64,000 nt of DNA from CAVXFL01 sp963761015 (GTDB lineage Bacteria; Pseudomonadota; Alphaproteobacteria; Acetobacterales; Acetobacteraceae), in assembly GCA_963761015.1 (NCBI GenBank), contig CAVXFL010000012.1, forward strand, positions 1 to 64,000, written 5' to 3'. The first letter of the stretch is position 1. Every line of letters starts with the position of its first letter. A program made the translations under genes and the position numbers. The notes beneath the pieces were generated by a model that saw nothing but the letters and a program-made list of their open reading frames with translations, was not told the DNA's origin and did not search any database. Positions 1 to 8,177 of this stretch are shown here, one piece after another.

Positions 1-108
1 ACCGAACAGCCAAAGAGAAAGTCGTAATATCTTCAAGTTGGGCATCCGATTTTAAGCGATGGCGGGATGGTGACGTTTCGTATCAGGTACGACGCGCACG
101 CATTGCAC

Positions 109-984
109 TTAGGTCGCTATTAGCGATTTGATCAGGCCCACCCAAGTCAGTAATTGGGGCACTTCGGGTAACTGTTTGGCGGTGAGTGCCTCGAACGAAG
201 CTTTAACGAACTGATCAAGATCCAACACTTTATAGTTCTGCGCCCGGCCCATGCGCCAAGTCAGAGACCCATCGAGGCCGTGCAGCCTCGCGATTTCGGG
301 ATAAATTGGCCATAGGCTGGCTTCCCTAAGGTTGTCGACAACTCCCATATCGTCGGAGCGTTCGAGCTCCGAGATGGGGAGGATCTCGGCCGCGACCAAC
401 GCTCGGCGCAGAATTTCCATCAACACGTCGATGCGCGGATGGTTATAGGAGTAAAGGAAATTGCCACGGGCGATCCAGCGCTCGAGACTGCCGGATAGAT
501 CGATGCTGTATCGCCCGAAACGGTCGATGAGTTCCTGCTTTTCGAGATCGTAACAAGTCAGGGGGTCGAACGCCTTATAGGTTTCCTGATTGAAGAGTTT
601 ACAGGTCAGTAACGGTGTTAGTCCGGCACGGAACGATGCCACCACGATCCGCGAATACAGGCTGCCTCCTTTGCCGAGCACCGAGTTGAAACCGTTCAGA
701 TGGAAGCAATCCGGTTGCAGCCCGCGAAACCCGAAACCCGGGATCAGGACACGCCGGTTCCGCTCAGGCAACAGCTGGCCATACCGAGCCCCTGCCAAAG
801 GGGCCCCGATATAGAGATCACAATCTTGCGCATATTGGAGAAACCCGACGTTAGGTGGATTTGAGCTCACCCATTGTTCGGCGAGATGGATCATTACGCC
901 GCGAATATCCCATTCTGGAAACAAAACCTTTAGTCCACCGACATAGGCGGAAGTTGCGCAGTTGCTGACGACGAGGGCTTTCAT
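109..984 (-). CDS. WcbI-like polysaccharide biosynthesis protein (putative acetyltransferase)
   Basis: The N-terminus MKALVVSNCATSAYVGGL is typical of WcbI-type proteins, an SGNH-like family found in capsule and surface-polysaccharide loci and proposed to act as acetyltransferases. The 291-residue length fits. In-frame starts exist at 1023 (ATG) and 1041 (TTG), but the ATG at 984 is preferred: it lies one base after the stop of an upstream reading frame (TGA at 988-986), which suggests translational coupling, and it puts the conserved KALVVSNC strand right at the N-terminus. Base composition is visibly less GC-rich than the core genes further right, as is common for surface-polysaccharide loci. 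Its upstream partner was destroyed by the IS66 insertion. The family call is from pattern recognition; the acceptor sugar is unknown. Confidence 0.6.
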   Translation of the reverse strand: MKALVVSNCATSAYVGGLKVLFPEWDIRGVMIHLAEQWVSSNPPNVGFLQYAQDCDLYIGAPLAGARYGQLLPERNRRVLIPGFGFRGLQPDCFHLNGFNSVLGKGGSLYSRIVVASFRAGLTPLLTCKLFNQETYKAFDPLTCYDLEKQELIDRFGRYSIDLSGSLERWIARGNFLYSYNHPRIDVLMEILRRALVAAEILPISELERSDDMGVVDNLREASLWPIYPEIARLHGLDGSLTWRMGRAQNYKVLDLDQFVKASFEALTAKQLPEVPQLLTWVGLIKSLIAT

Positions 985-985
985 T

Positions 986-1142
986 TCAGTCGAACCCGAC
1001 GCTGCGTACAATCTCTTCTTCATCACAGATGGGTGGATCAATTGAAGGTTCTGAGACCGGCGTCAGAACCGGCATATTCTTCACCGGGCGCTCTTCTCGC
1101 ACGCCGAAATAGGTCTGGCGGAACAGTTCCATGACATGGTCG
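986..1142 (-). pseudogene. 3' remnant of a gene cut off by the IS66-family element
   Basis: An open frame of 51 codons runs from the left end of the IS66 element (1142) to a TGA at 986-988 and ends ...EEEIVRSVGFD. It has no plausible start of its own except an internal ATG, and it is followed after one base by the start of the WcbI-like gene, so it is probably the C-terminal end of the preceding gene of the same polysaccharide operon. The rest of the gene is not found on the other side of the element. The family cannot be recognised from this short tail. Confidence 0.5.
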
Positions 1143-1150
1143 GTAACTGC

Positions 1151-1261
1151 TCACCCCGGTGTGGGTAGTGGCTGGGTGAGCAGGGCGGTGCGGACGGCAC
1201 CGAGTATGGCAGTTCGGTTGGCCTTGGCGGTGCTGACGATGGAGCGGAATGCGGCGTAGGT
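1151..1261 (-). pseudogene. C-terminal piece of the split IS66 transposase
   Basis: This minus-strand reading frame resumes the IS66 transposase after the IS3 insertion: codons for TYAAFRSIVSTAKANRTAI and the rest run to a TGA at 1151-1153. The 5' part of the gene at 2635-3903 ends on the same TYAA residues before running into IS3 sequence. Joining the two pieces and removing one copy of the 12-bp repeat restores a continuous transposase frame, which shows directly that the gene was split by the nested element. Confidence 0.85.
1250..1261. repeat. Left copy of the 12-bp direct repeat flanking the IS3 element
   Basis: TGCGGCGTAGGT is repeated perfectly at 2635-2646. It codes for part of the TYAA motif of the IS66 transposase and is the apparent target-site duplication. 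Confidence 0.75.
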
Positions 1262-1335
1262 TGAGGCGGACCCCCTCAAGTGGACCACTGAGCCGCTCGG
1301 CTTAATTGGAATTCGACCGCTCCTGATTCCTCACA

Positions 1336-2274
1336 TTATGCCGCTTGTGGCTGCTGCTGCTGCGGTTGTGGGCATGTGGATAACGCGCCAGCGTTATCCA
1401 AGCGCAGCGTCATGTCCACAACCGTTTCGCTCTTGCCGGGCAGCCCCTCGCGCGAAACCGCCATCGGCGGGCGATTTCCCAGCGCCTGATGCGGCCGCCG
1501 CAGATTGTAAAACGCGATCCATGCGGCAATCCCGGCCCGCGCCTCGCGGCCATCCGCATAGCCTTTCAGATACACGTCCTCGTGCTTCAGCGAGCGCCAC
1601 AACCGCTCAATGAACACGTTGTCCAGCCACCGCCCGCGCCCGTCCATCGACACTTTGATCCCGGCCGCGAGCAGCGTGCCGGTGAACGCCGCGCTGGTGA
1701 ATTGGCTCCCCTGATCGGTGTTGAAGATCTCCGGCTTGCCGAACCGCCTCAGCGCTTCTGCCAGCGCGGAAACGCAGAACGACACGTCCATCGTGTTCGA
1801 CAACCGCCAAGCCAGCACCGCCCGGCTCTGCCAGTCCATGATCGCCACCAGATACAAGAAGCCGCGGCCGATCGGGACGTAGGTGATGTCCGCCGCCCAG
1901 ACCTGGTTCGGCCGCTCGATCGGCAAATCCCGAAGCAAATACGGGAAGATCTTGTGCCCCGGCGCCGGCTTGGTGGTGCGCGGCTTCGGCCCGAGTGCGG
2001 CGATCCCCATCCACCGCATCAACCGCTGCACCCGCTTGCGGTTAACCGCGCGACCTTCGGCCCGCAGCAGCGCCGTGATCCGCCGCGAACCGAGAAACGG
2101 CCAGGCCGTGAACAGCTCGTCGATGCGACGCAGCAGCGCGAGTTCGTTGTCGTTCGCCGCCGTCGGCTCGCGATACACGCCGGATCGCGCCAGGCCCAGC
2201 AACGCGCATTGGCGGCGGACCGATAGGTTGGGGTGGTCGCGGTCGAGCCGGGCGCGCCGGTCCGGAGTGCTCAT
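1336..2274 (-). CDS. IS3-family transposase OrfB (DDE integrase)
   Basis: A 312-residue protein with an N-terminal HTH_21-type region (the stretch LGSRRITALLR) followed by an rve-type integrase core. The DDE residues are visible in AADITYVPI, NTDQGSQFTS and NVFIERLWRSLKHED. Its ATG overlaps the orfA stop (ATGA), and it lies in the -1 frame relative to orfA. A slippery run, T TTT TTG, lies 25-30 bases before the orfA stop, so a fused OrfAB transposase could be made by programmed -1 frameshifting as in other IS3 elements. The C-terminus ends in a Gln-rich tail of no known role. Confidence 0.9.
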   Translation of the reverse strand: MSTPDRRARLDRDHPNLSVRRQCALLGLARSGVYREPTAANDNELALLRRIDELFTAWPFLGSRRITALLRAEGRAVNRKRVQRLMRWMGIAALGPKPRTTKPAPGHKIFPYLLRDLPIERPNQVWAADITYVPIGRGFLYLVAIMDWQSRAVLAWRLSNTMDVSFCVSALAEALRRFGKPEIFNTDQGSQFTSAAFTGTLLAAGIKVSMDGRGRWLDNVFIERLWRSLKHEDVYLKGYADGREARAGIAAWIAFYNLRRPHQALGNRPPMAVSREGLPGKSETVVDMTLRLDNAGALSTCPQPQQQQPQAA

Positions 2275-2561
2275 CTTCCGGACCTCCCGGCCAAAAAATC
2301 GCGTTCCACGGTCAACTGCCCGATCTTGGCGTGCAGCTTCTCGATCTCACGTTCGCGCTGCGCCTCAGCCTCGTGGCCGACCTTGGCATCGAATGCCCGT
2401 GCCGCCTGCTCCTGAAGCTGCTTCTTCCAGGCGTAGATTTGGTTCGGGTGCACCCCATAGCGCTGCGCGAGGTCGGTCACCGTCGCGGTCTCCCGCAATG
2501 CCTCCACTGCGATCTTCGCCTTCAGCGCCGCATCGATCTTGCGTCGTGTTCGCTTCGTCAT
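2271..2561 (-). CDS. IS3-family transposase OrfA (HTH protein)
   Basis: A 96-residue transposase subunit (HTH_Tnp_1 type). Residues 1-50 include MTKRTRRKIDAALKAKIAVE and a helix-turn-helix around DLAQRYGVHPNQIYAWKKQL; the remainder is a leucine-zipper-like coiled coil used for oligomerisation and for pairing with OrfB. It overlaps orfB by 4 bases. The run of six T residues near the 3' end is the likely -1 frameshift site. Confidence 0.88.
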   Translation of the reverse strand: MTKRTRRKIDAALKAKIAVEALRETATVTDLAQRYGVHPNQIYAWKKQLQEQAARAFDAKVGHEAEAQREREIEKLHAKIGQLTVERDFLAGRSGR

Positions 2562-2634
2562 CTCCCGCTCCGTCTATCAGCGGAGCGGCCTCTCTCCAAT
2601 CAAGCCACCGGTCCTAAATTCGGGGTCCACTTCT

Positions 2635-2646
2635 TGCGGCGTAGGT
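2635..2646. repeat. Right copy of the 12-bp direct repeat flanking the IS3 element
   Basis: Identical to 1250-1261 (TGCGGCGTAGGT). Confidence 0.75.
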
Positions 2647-3903
2647 CTCGGCCCCCCACTCGCAGCGGAAACCGTTGGTGACCTTGCGGAAGATCACGCT
2701 GGGGCGGAGGTTCCGCTCGGAGATGTTGTTGGTGTACGGCATGTCGCGGTTGGTAACGAACACGAACAAGTGCGCGCGATTGGCCCCGATGCGCTTGCGT
2801 AACTTGCGTCCCGGCTCACCGATCGGGCCGGCCATCATGATCCGATCGAGCCGGCGGTTCAGATCGGCACGATACTGGCGCAATGTGCTGTCGGCCAACG
2901 TGTCGCGTCGCTGCCCAATGGCGATGGCGCGCAGCAGCAGCCGTTTGAAGGCGGCGCTGAAGGCGGTATCGCCACATTCGATGGCATACCGTGCATCGCG
3001 CAGCAGATGCGCGAGGCACACCTGCCATTCCACGGCATGGCCGCGCTGGCTGCCCAGCATATCGGAGACCCAAACCATCGGCTGAATGGCACCGAACAAG
3101 TCCTGCACGACAGCCTTGCCGCGGCTGGGGCGAATGATGTGCAGCACCGCGAGCGTGCCGACGAACACCCATTCCCAGCAAGTCTTGCCGCTCACCCGCG
3201 CCGAGGTTTCGTCCGAACACACCACGGCGCTGGCGGTCACGGTTTCGCGGATCGCCACCGCGGCCGCGAGCAACGGCTCGCGCGCGCGGGCCAGCATGTT
3301 GCTGATCGCGCCTTCGCTGATCGACAGCGAGAACACCTCGTCCATCAGGGTGGCCAGCCGCTCCATGCCGATGGCGTGGGCATAGTGCAGGTAGACCACC
3401 AGCGCCGCGATCGACTGGCCGAATGGCGAACCCGGCTCCAGCCCGGCCGGCGCCGTGGCCACCACGCGCTTGCCGCAGCAGGCGCAACGGCCGCCGAACA
3501 GCCGCACCTGCGTGACGTCCGGCTTGACCGGCGGCAGTTCGATGCGCTCGTAGACGTTCTGCGGCGTCGGCAAGGTCTCCGGAAAGGCCGCCTGGCAGTT
3601 CGGACAAGCGGTCAGCTTGGCCTCGACCACACGATCCGGGTTCGGGTGCAGCGTGCGACCCGCGCCGGGCCGGCTCTTGCGCGCCGGGCGATCACCGCCG
3701 GGCGACGGGAGATTTTCCTTCTGGCCTTGCGACGGAGGCTTCGACGAGTTGTCTGGGGTCTTCGCCGGGCGGGTCAGTTCATCCACCCGCGCCTGCAGTA
3801 CCGCGATCTGCTGCTGCGCCGCCGCAAGCTGCGCCATCAGCGCCCGGATCAGCGCGTCCTTCTCCGCATGGCTCAGTTCGTCGAGGTCGGGGCACGTCGG
3901 CAC
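2635..3903 (-). pseudogene. IS66-family transposase (TnpC-like), 5' part, interrupted by IS3
   Basis: N-terminal coiled coil (LMAQLAAAQQQIAVLQARV), a Pro/Ser-rich linker, a zinc ribbon (CPNCQAAF ... CACCGKRV), then the DDE catalytic domain with D in CSDETSARV and WVSDML and E in NNISERNLRPS. The frame runs well to TNGFRCEWGAETYAA and then enters the IS3 end. The final segment of the protein is found at 1151-1261. Start is a GTG at 3903. The intact protein would be about 460 residues. Confidence 0.88.
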
Positions 3904-4127
3904 CCCGCGTTTAGAATCGAGGCGCCCGTAGCCGTGTCAAGCGTTATCCGATGCTGCGGCTCGTCCCGGTCTGATCGGGCCGGCCCGACCCAGGCCGCTC
4001 CGTCACCAAGGTGAGCAATTACAACTGATGTGCGGCATTCTGCGCCAGATTGGCCAAATTATTGCGCGTGTGGCGGAAAAGACGTGGGTTCAGCTTGTGC
4101 ATATTTTTGACCCGTTCGATCCCAGTT

Positions 4128-4511
4128 CTACTCTGGAGAAGAAATAGAAACGTTACCCCCGCGCCGCAGCGAGCGGAAGCACTCGCGGACCTCGTGGGCG
4201 AGCGCGTCCGGTTGCTCCATCGCGGCGCAGAACAGGGCCACCAGCCACCAGCCCTGTGTCGAGATGGTGGCGCAGCCCGAGGCCAGGCGCGTCGTGATCG
4301 CCACGCCGGCGACATGCACGGTGAGGAACGGCAGCAGATTGGCGGGGACGAGCAGCAGGAAGGTGGCGATGGCGCAAGCCAGGGCACCGTCCAGGCTGCG
4401 CCCGATCGTGCGCTCGAGCACCCGCTCGCAGCACCGGCACAGGATCTTCCCGCTTCGCGGCGGGTTCGGCATCTCCTGTATCGTGGCGCAATCCGGGCAG
4501 ACGACGAGCAT
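4128..4511 (-). pseudogene. Truncated paraquat-inducible protein A (PqiA)-like gene
   Basis: The first ~95 residues match the N-terminal half-domain of PqiA membrane proteins: a zinc-ribbon-like CPDC ... CRCCERVLER, then a first membrane segment ending in LLVPANLLPFLTV and a second region before QGWWLVALFCA. Full PqiA proteins are about 200-400 residues with several membrane helices; here the homology stops around residue 97 and an unrelated short tail follows. The missing part lies towards the IS66 element, so deletion associated with the element is the simplest explanation. PqiA proteins normally work with MCE proteins PqiB/PqiC, which are not in the window. Confidence 0.6.
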
Positions 4512-4703
4512 CGAGGGTCAGGACCGTGCGACGGGCGCCCAGTTCCGAACGCCGCCAACTCGGAACGGTTTTGGCAAATAACGCGCCCCGGAAGCGGTCG
4601 ATCCGGCGCACTTCGCGGTGCCCGCGATTGCCCGGGCCATCGCTCTGGCCAAACCGCGACCCGCGGGTCCATCTAGGCACACTGCGTGAGGGGAGAATTC
4701 GGC

Positions 4704-5606
4704 ATGAGCGGACAGTCGGTGCCGCCCGGCGAACCCTGGCGGTGGGACGAGCCGGTCTGGCGCGGTCTGGTGGCGCGCGCGCGCGCCGGGCGGAGCCTGA
4801 AACCGGCCGCCTGGCCGGACGGGGCGCGCTGCGCCGTCGCGCTCTCCTTCGACGCCGATCACGAAACCATCCCGCTGCGCGACGCCGACCCGAGCCCGAT
4901 GCGGCTCAGCCAGGGCCAGTACGGCGCGCGGGCGGCCATGCCGCGCATCCGCCGGCTGCTCGAACGCGAGGCGATCCCGGCCACCTTCTTCTACCCGGCG
5001 GTCTCCGCGCTGCTGCATCCGGACGAGGTGCGCGGTGTCGCCGCCGAGGGCCACGAGATCGGCATCCATTCCTGGATCCACGAACTGAACACCGGGCTCG
5101 ACCACGACGCCGAACGCGACCTCAGCCTTCGGGCAGCGGAGGTGCTGACCCGCCTCGCCGGCACCGCCCCGGTCGGGATGCGCACCGCGAGCTGGGATTT
5201 CAGCCCGAACACCCTGGCGATCATCCGCGAGATGGGCCTGCTCTACGACAGCAGCCTGATGGCCGACGACGATCCCTACGAGCTCACCGCCGAGGGCGAA
5301 CCGACCGGGATCGTCGAGCTGCCGCCGGAGTGGATCCGCGACGATTACGTGTATTTCGGCATGCACCGCGGCTCCACCTTGCGCCCCCACACGCCGCCCT
5401 CGGCGGTGGAGGAGATTTTCCGGGCGGAATTCGACGCAGCCTGGGAGGAAAGCGGGCTGTTCCTGCTGACCATGCACCCGCACGTGATCGGCCACCGCTC
5501 GCGCCTCCCGCTGCTGGAGCGGCTGATCGCGCACATGAAGGCCCAGGGAAAATGCTGGTTCGCGACCCATGCCCAGGTCGCGTCGTGGTGCCGCGACCGG
5601 GCGTGA
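4704..5606 (+). CDS. Polysaccharide deacetylase family protein (PuuE/PgdA-like NodB fold)
   Basis: A 300-residue NodB-fold carbohydrate esterase or amidase. The metal/catalytic motif 1 is LSFDADHET near residue 50, motif 2 is the GHEIGIHSWIHE segment (metal-binding H-x3-H), and the MHPHVIGHRSR segment carries the late histidine. No signal peptide is seen, so it is probably cytosolic, as in the peptidoglycan-deacetylase-like/allantoinase-like branch rather than exported chitin deacetylases. ATG at 4704 is chosen over the GTG at 4686 because a GAGGGGAG ribosome-binding site lies 8 bases upstream of it. It stands alone; the downstream dedA is convergent. Confidence 0.85.
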   Translation: MSGQSVPPGEPWRWDEPVWRGLVARARAGRSLKPAAWPDGARCAVALSFDADHETIPLRDADPSPMRLSQGQYGARAAMPRIRRLLEREAIPATFFYPAVSALLHPDEVRGVAAEGHEIGIHSWIHELNTGLDHDAERDLSLRAAEVLTRLAGTAPVGMRTASWDFSPNTLAIIREMGLLYDSSLMADDDPYELTAEGEPTGIVELPPEWIRDDYVYFGMHRGSTLRPHTPPSAVEEIFRAEFDAAWEESGLFLLTMHPHVIGHRSRLPLLERLIAHMKAQGKCWFATHAQVASWCRDRA

Positions 5607-5616
5607 AAAGCCGCCC

Positions 5617-6280
5617 TCAGTTGCCGGCGCGCTGCGGCGGGCGCAACGGGCCGGGGAACGCGAGCTCGGCGGCTTCCTGCATGCGGCCGTGATGCTGCCG
5701 GACCAGGAGCGCGCCGCCGATCAGGAAAGCGGCGATGACCGCGCCAGCGGCGACACCAACCGGCCCTTCGAGGTGGTGCACCTGCTTGCCCAATGCATAC
5801 GCGGCGGTTCCGAACAGCCCGGCCCAGAGCGCCCCGCCGGTGATGTTGAACAGCATGAACCGGCCCCACTGCATCTGGTTGGCCCCGGCCAGGAAGGCCG
5901 AGAGCGCGCGCAGAATGGCGATGAAGCGGCTGGCGAACACGATCTTCCCGCCGTGGCGCATGAACATGTACTGGCCGAGCTTCAGCCGGCGTTCGCTCAG
6001 GCCGATATAGCCGCCATAGCGCAGCGCCAGCGGATAGCCCGCGTTGCGCCCGATCCAGAATCCGAGCGCGCCGCCGAGCACGGCGGCGCTGCCCGCCGCC
6101 ACCAGGCACGGAAACGATGCCGAGCCGGTGCGTGGTTCCCGCATAGATGGCGGCGCTGATCAGGGCGGTTTCACCCGGGACCGGCAGCCCGATGCATTCG
6201 AGCGCGATCAACGCGGCGACGACCCAGGCGCCGTAGGCGTGGATCAGATGCGGCAGGCTATCGTGCATCAGGGACAGCAT
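5617..6280 (-). CDS. DedA-family membrane protein (single-base frameshift near 6105)
   Basis: DedA/Tvp38-type integral membrane protein, a family linked to lipid scrambling and membrane homeostasis. The N-terminal part (VGETAL-like motif seen as GLPVPGETALISAAIYAG) is encoded from 6280 to about 6105. The rest (GALGFWIGRNAGYPLALRYGG, then KIVFASRFIAILRALSAFLAG) continues in another frame from about 6105 to the stop at 5617. Removing one C in the TGCCTGGTG segment joins them as ...GIVSVLVAAGSAAVLGG. Total length about 220 residues, normal for the family. It is either a frameshift mutation or a consensus error; the perfect conservation of both halves favours the latter. A second DedA gene lies at about 59.9-60.4 kb. 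Confidence 0.8.
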
Positions 6281-6705
6281 GATCTCGGTGTCTCGCTTCC
6301 TCTTACGCCGGGTTCGGCAACCTGGATGTCGGACCCCGGCTTTGGCCCACCGTTAACGCGCGAACCCGGCGACTTTATGGCCGGGCTTACACAATGCTCC
6401 CGCAACTCCGCGCCAACGAATATCAGCTTGGCGAGTATCCGTCGACAATTCAATGAATTCCGCGGGCTGATCGTGAGCCGGACAGCCTGAACCGTGGAAT
6501 TCCCTCGGCCGGGCAGCAACGAGTTGCGAGCGATTATCTGTTATGCTTGGGCCGGCGACCGGCGTTCGCATGATCCTACCTGCCGTGGCCGGATTTACGC
6601 GGGCTGTATTGCGCCAGCGGCCGCGCGGCCGCCGATCTCGCCGGCCGCGAGGCCGCGGCGTCGGCGACAACGCGGCCTCTGCGGCCACCCTGGACCGGGC
6701 GAGGG
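6281..6705. other. Intergenic region without a recognisable gene
   Basis: This ~425-bp stretch separates dedA from the binding-protein remnant. Open frames here have no family resemblance. The right half probably contains degraded sequence of the binding-protein gene whose 3' end survives at 6706-6927, because the conserved tail begins abruptly. Confidence 0.4.
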
Positions 6706-6927
6706 GTGGTGGCCGAGATGTGCAAGGGGCCGATCGAGGATGCCCTCTTCGGCAAGGTGATGATCCACCCGGATGGGCACGCGGTGCACGACATGCACGT
6801 GTTCCGCGTGAAATCGCCCGCGCAGTCGACCGGACGCTGGGACGACCATCAGGAGATCGCGACCATTCCGGCCGACCAGCCGTTCCGGCCCATGGATAAG
6901 GGCGGCTGCCCGCTGGTGTGGCACTGA
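6706..6927 (+). pseudogene. 3' remnant of a branched-chain amino-acid-type ABC substrate-binding protein
   Basis: The 73-residue frame matches only the extreme C-terminus of LivK/urea-type periplasmic binding proteins: KGPIEDALFGKVMIHPDG, then HDMHVFRVKSP and the closing DKGGCPLVWH. The ~330 residues that should precede it, including the signal peptide and the ligand-binding lobes, are not recoverable upstream. No permease or ATPase genes of the transporter are in the neighbourhood. It is judged a decayed fragment. Confidence 0.6.
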
Positions 6928-6990
6928 GCAGTTGATTGCCGGTCAAGCTCGGCAACGCCAGGAGAAATTTCCAGTCGGAGTGGGCGCGCT

Positions 6991-7753
6991 CTACCGCCGA
7001 GCCAGGAGCAGCAACCAGCGGTGGACGAACGCGACAGTGCCATCGGCCGGCGATAAGCCGATGCCGGCGTGCTGTCCGGCCGCGGCCAGGGCGCGGACGA
7101 TCGGGCGGAGCGGCGCGATGCGTTCCGGGTCGCCGACGATGGCAGCCCATTCCCCGAACCCGCGCGGCTGATCCCAGGTCGAACTCGGCTTCGATCGTCA
7201 GACCGGCCTCGCCGACCAGGGCGCGGAGTTCCGAGGCCGGCAGCATCCGCACGTGCGAGGGATCGCGCAGAACTTCGAGCGCGTTGTGCAGCGCGGATTC
7301 CTCCGGGTTCTCCGAACTGACGATATCCGCGAGGACCAGCCGCCCGCCGGGGCGGAGGACGCGGGATATTTCGCCGAGAACCTGTCGCGGCTCGCTGAAA
7401 TGGTGGATCGCCAGCCGCGTCACCACGGTATCGAAGGCGTCCTCGGCGAAGGGCAGGTCGGTGGCGCTGCCCTCGCGGAAGCTGACGTTCCGCAAGCCGG
7501 CCGCCTCGCAGCGCTGCCGCGCCTTGCTCAGCATCTCGGGCGTGACGTCCAGCCCCACCACTTCCCGCGCCCGGGGCGCCAACGCGGCGCTCACGATCCC
7601 GGGCCCGCAGGCGACATCCAGGACGCCCCCCGGATCCGGACCGGCAGCCTGGACGAACCGCTCGGTCAGCTCGTCCTCTGTGACCGCCGGCGCGGACGCG
7701 AAGCGCTCAGCCTGCCGGGTGAATTCCTCCCGCACCTTCTGCAGATGCTCCAT
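6991..7753 (-). CDS. Class I SAM-dependent methyltransferase (single-base frameshift near 7176)
   Basis: UbiE/Methyltransf_11-type protein, about 253 residues when read across the frameshift. SAM-binding motif I is VLDVACGPGIVSAAL (residues ~44-58), motif II the acidic GLDVTPEM, and the post-I motif the DAFDTVVTRLAIHHFSEP segment followed by RVLRPGGRLVLADI. After AEFD the original frame is lost, but the +1 frame continues sensibly (QPRGFGEWAAIVGDPERI ... HRWLLLLARR) to a TAG at 6991-6993. Removing one C in GACCTGGGATC restores it. The substrate is unknown; small-molecule methylation is likely from the family. Starts at the ATG at 7753. Confidence 0.75.
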
Positions 7754-7876
7754 CGCTCCCCTCCGTTCGCTTCCGCGCGCGCCGATACCATAGCCGACCG
7801 CGGAGGCGCCGCGGCTGCAATGGGAGCGTATGTTACCCGACCAGAACGCAACGTGGCGCGGGTGGCCGAAGGCGGG

Positions 7877-8041
7877 CTACAGATTGTTGGCGAAGTTGCC
7901 GAACGTCGTCGCGAGATTGGCGCCGAGTTGGCTGACGGCCACGATGATGACAAGCGCGATCATGCTGCCGATGAGCGCATATTCCAGGGTCGTGACCGCA
8001 CGCTTTTCGCCAAACACCCTGGGCCAGCGTGATTTTAGCAC
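7877..8041 (-). CDS. Flp/Fap-type pilin subunit
   Basis: A 54-residue precursor of a type IVb (Flp) pilin. It has the family hallmark TTLEYALIGSMIALVIIVAV: a prepilin cleavage region, the E-Y pair after the cleavage site and a long hydrophobic helix, ending in the small polar tail TTFGNFANNL. The GTG at 8041 is preferred to the TTG at 8068 because a GGGGAG ribosome-binding site precedes it by about 8 bases and it gives a standard short leader. No tad/cpa assembly genes are in the window, so the pilin is either an orphan or served by a locus elsewhere. A CtrA-type box lies upstream. Confidence 0.85.
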   Translation of the reverse strand: MLKSRWPRVFGEKRAVTTLEYALIGSMIALVIIVAVSQLGANLATTFGNFANNL

Positions 8042-8092
8042 GAATTCAACTCCCCGCCCCAGATTCAACGAGGTGATTTGATCGGAGCCAGC

Positions 8093-8107
8093 TTAACGAA
8101 AAGTTAA
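8093..8107 (-). promoter_or_regulatory. CtrA-type binding site (TTAA-N7-TTAA) upstream of the Flp pilin gene
   Basis: The sequence TTAACGAAAAGTTAA is an exact TTAA-N7-TTAA half-site pair, the consensus bound by the alphaproteobacterial cell-cycle regulator CtrA. It lies 52-66 bases upstream of the preferred pilin start. In Caulobacter the Flp pilin gene pilA is a direct CtrA target, so the placement is biologically sensible. Binding here is inference. Confidence 0.65.
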
Positions 8108-8177
8108 CGCGCGCTCCTTTATCAGCGCCTGATTCAGTCCCGGTTGACCCAGAACAGCGCCAATCTGCCCGATCCGC

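Larger units (their letters stand above)
1262..2634 (-). mobile_element. IS3-family insertion sequence nested in the IS66 element
   Basis: About 1373 bp, with imperfect terminal inverted repeats: the left end begins TGAGGCGGACCCC and the right end, read inwards on the minus strand, begins AGAAGTGGACCCC, with a second matching GACC block about 20 bases in. It carries two overlapping genes, orfA and orfB, in the usual IS3 arrangement. It sits inside the IS66 transposase gene and is flanked by a perfect 12-bp direct repeat (1250-1261 and 2635-2646), longer than the 3-5 bp duplication usual for the family. Both genes look intact, so the element could be functional. Confidence 0.85.
1143..4022 (-). 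mobile_element. IS66-family insertion sequence (TnpC-only type), interrupted by an IS3-family element
   Basis: The two ends form an imperfect inverted repeat beginning with the IS66-typical GTAA: left GTAACTGCTCACCCCGGTG at 1143, right (read inwards on the minus strand) GTAATTGCTCACCTTGGTG ending at 4022. The element encodes one long transposase related to TnpC; no TnpA or TnpB genes are visible, as in the ISBst12-like subgroup. The 8 bp flanking the two ends (catggtcg on the left, aactgatg on the right) differ, so no target duplication is visible. Sequence abutting both ends consists of truncated genes. A second element at 1262-2634 splits the transposase gene, so this copy is inactive. Confidence 0.85.

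Noticed and set aside
1489..4014. Several long plus-strand reading frames opposite the transposases
   Set aside because: They are antisense to genes with clear DDE motifs and have Arg/Pro-rich translations without family resemblance; high GC keeps the opposite strand open.
5345..6280. 311-codon form of DedA
   Set aside because: Only its first ~58 residues are DedA; the rest is shadow sequence antisense to the deacetylase.
6268..6519. 83-codon minus-strand frame
   Set aside because: No ribosome-binding site, no motif and no neighbour support; treated as non-coding.
6353..6990. Continuation of the methyltransferase reading frame to 6353 (466 residues)
   Set aside because: After AEFD the sequence turns into Arg/Pro-rich nonsense, while the conserved C-terminus is found in the other frame ending at 6991.
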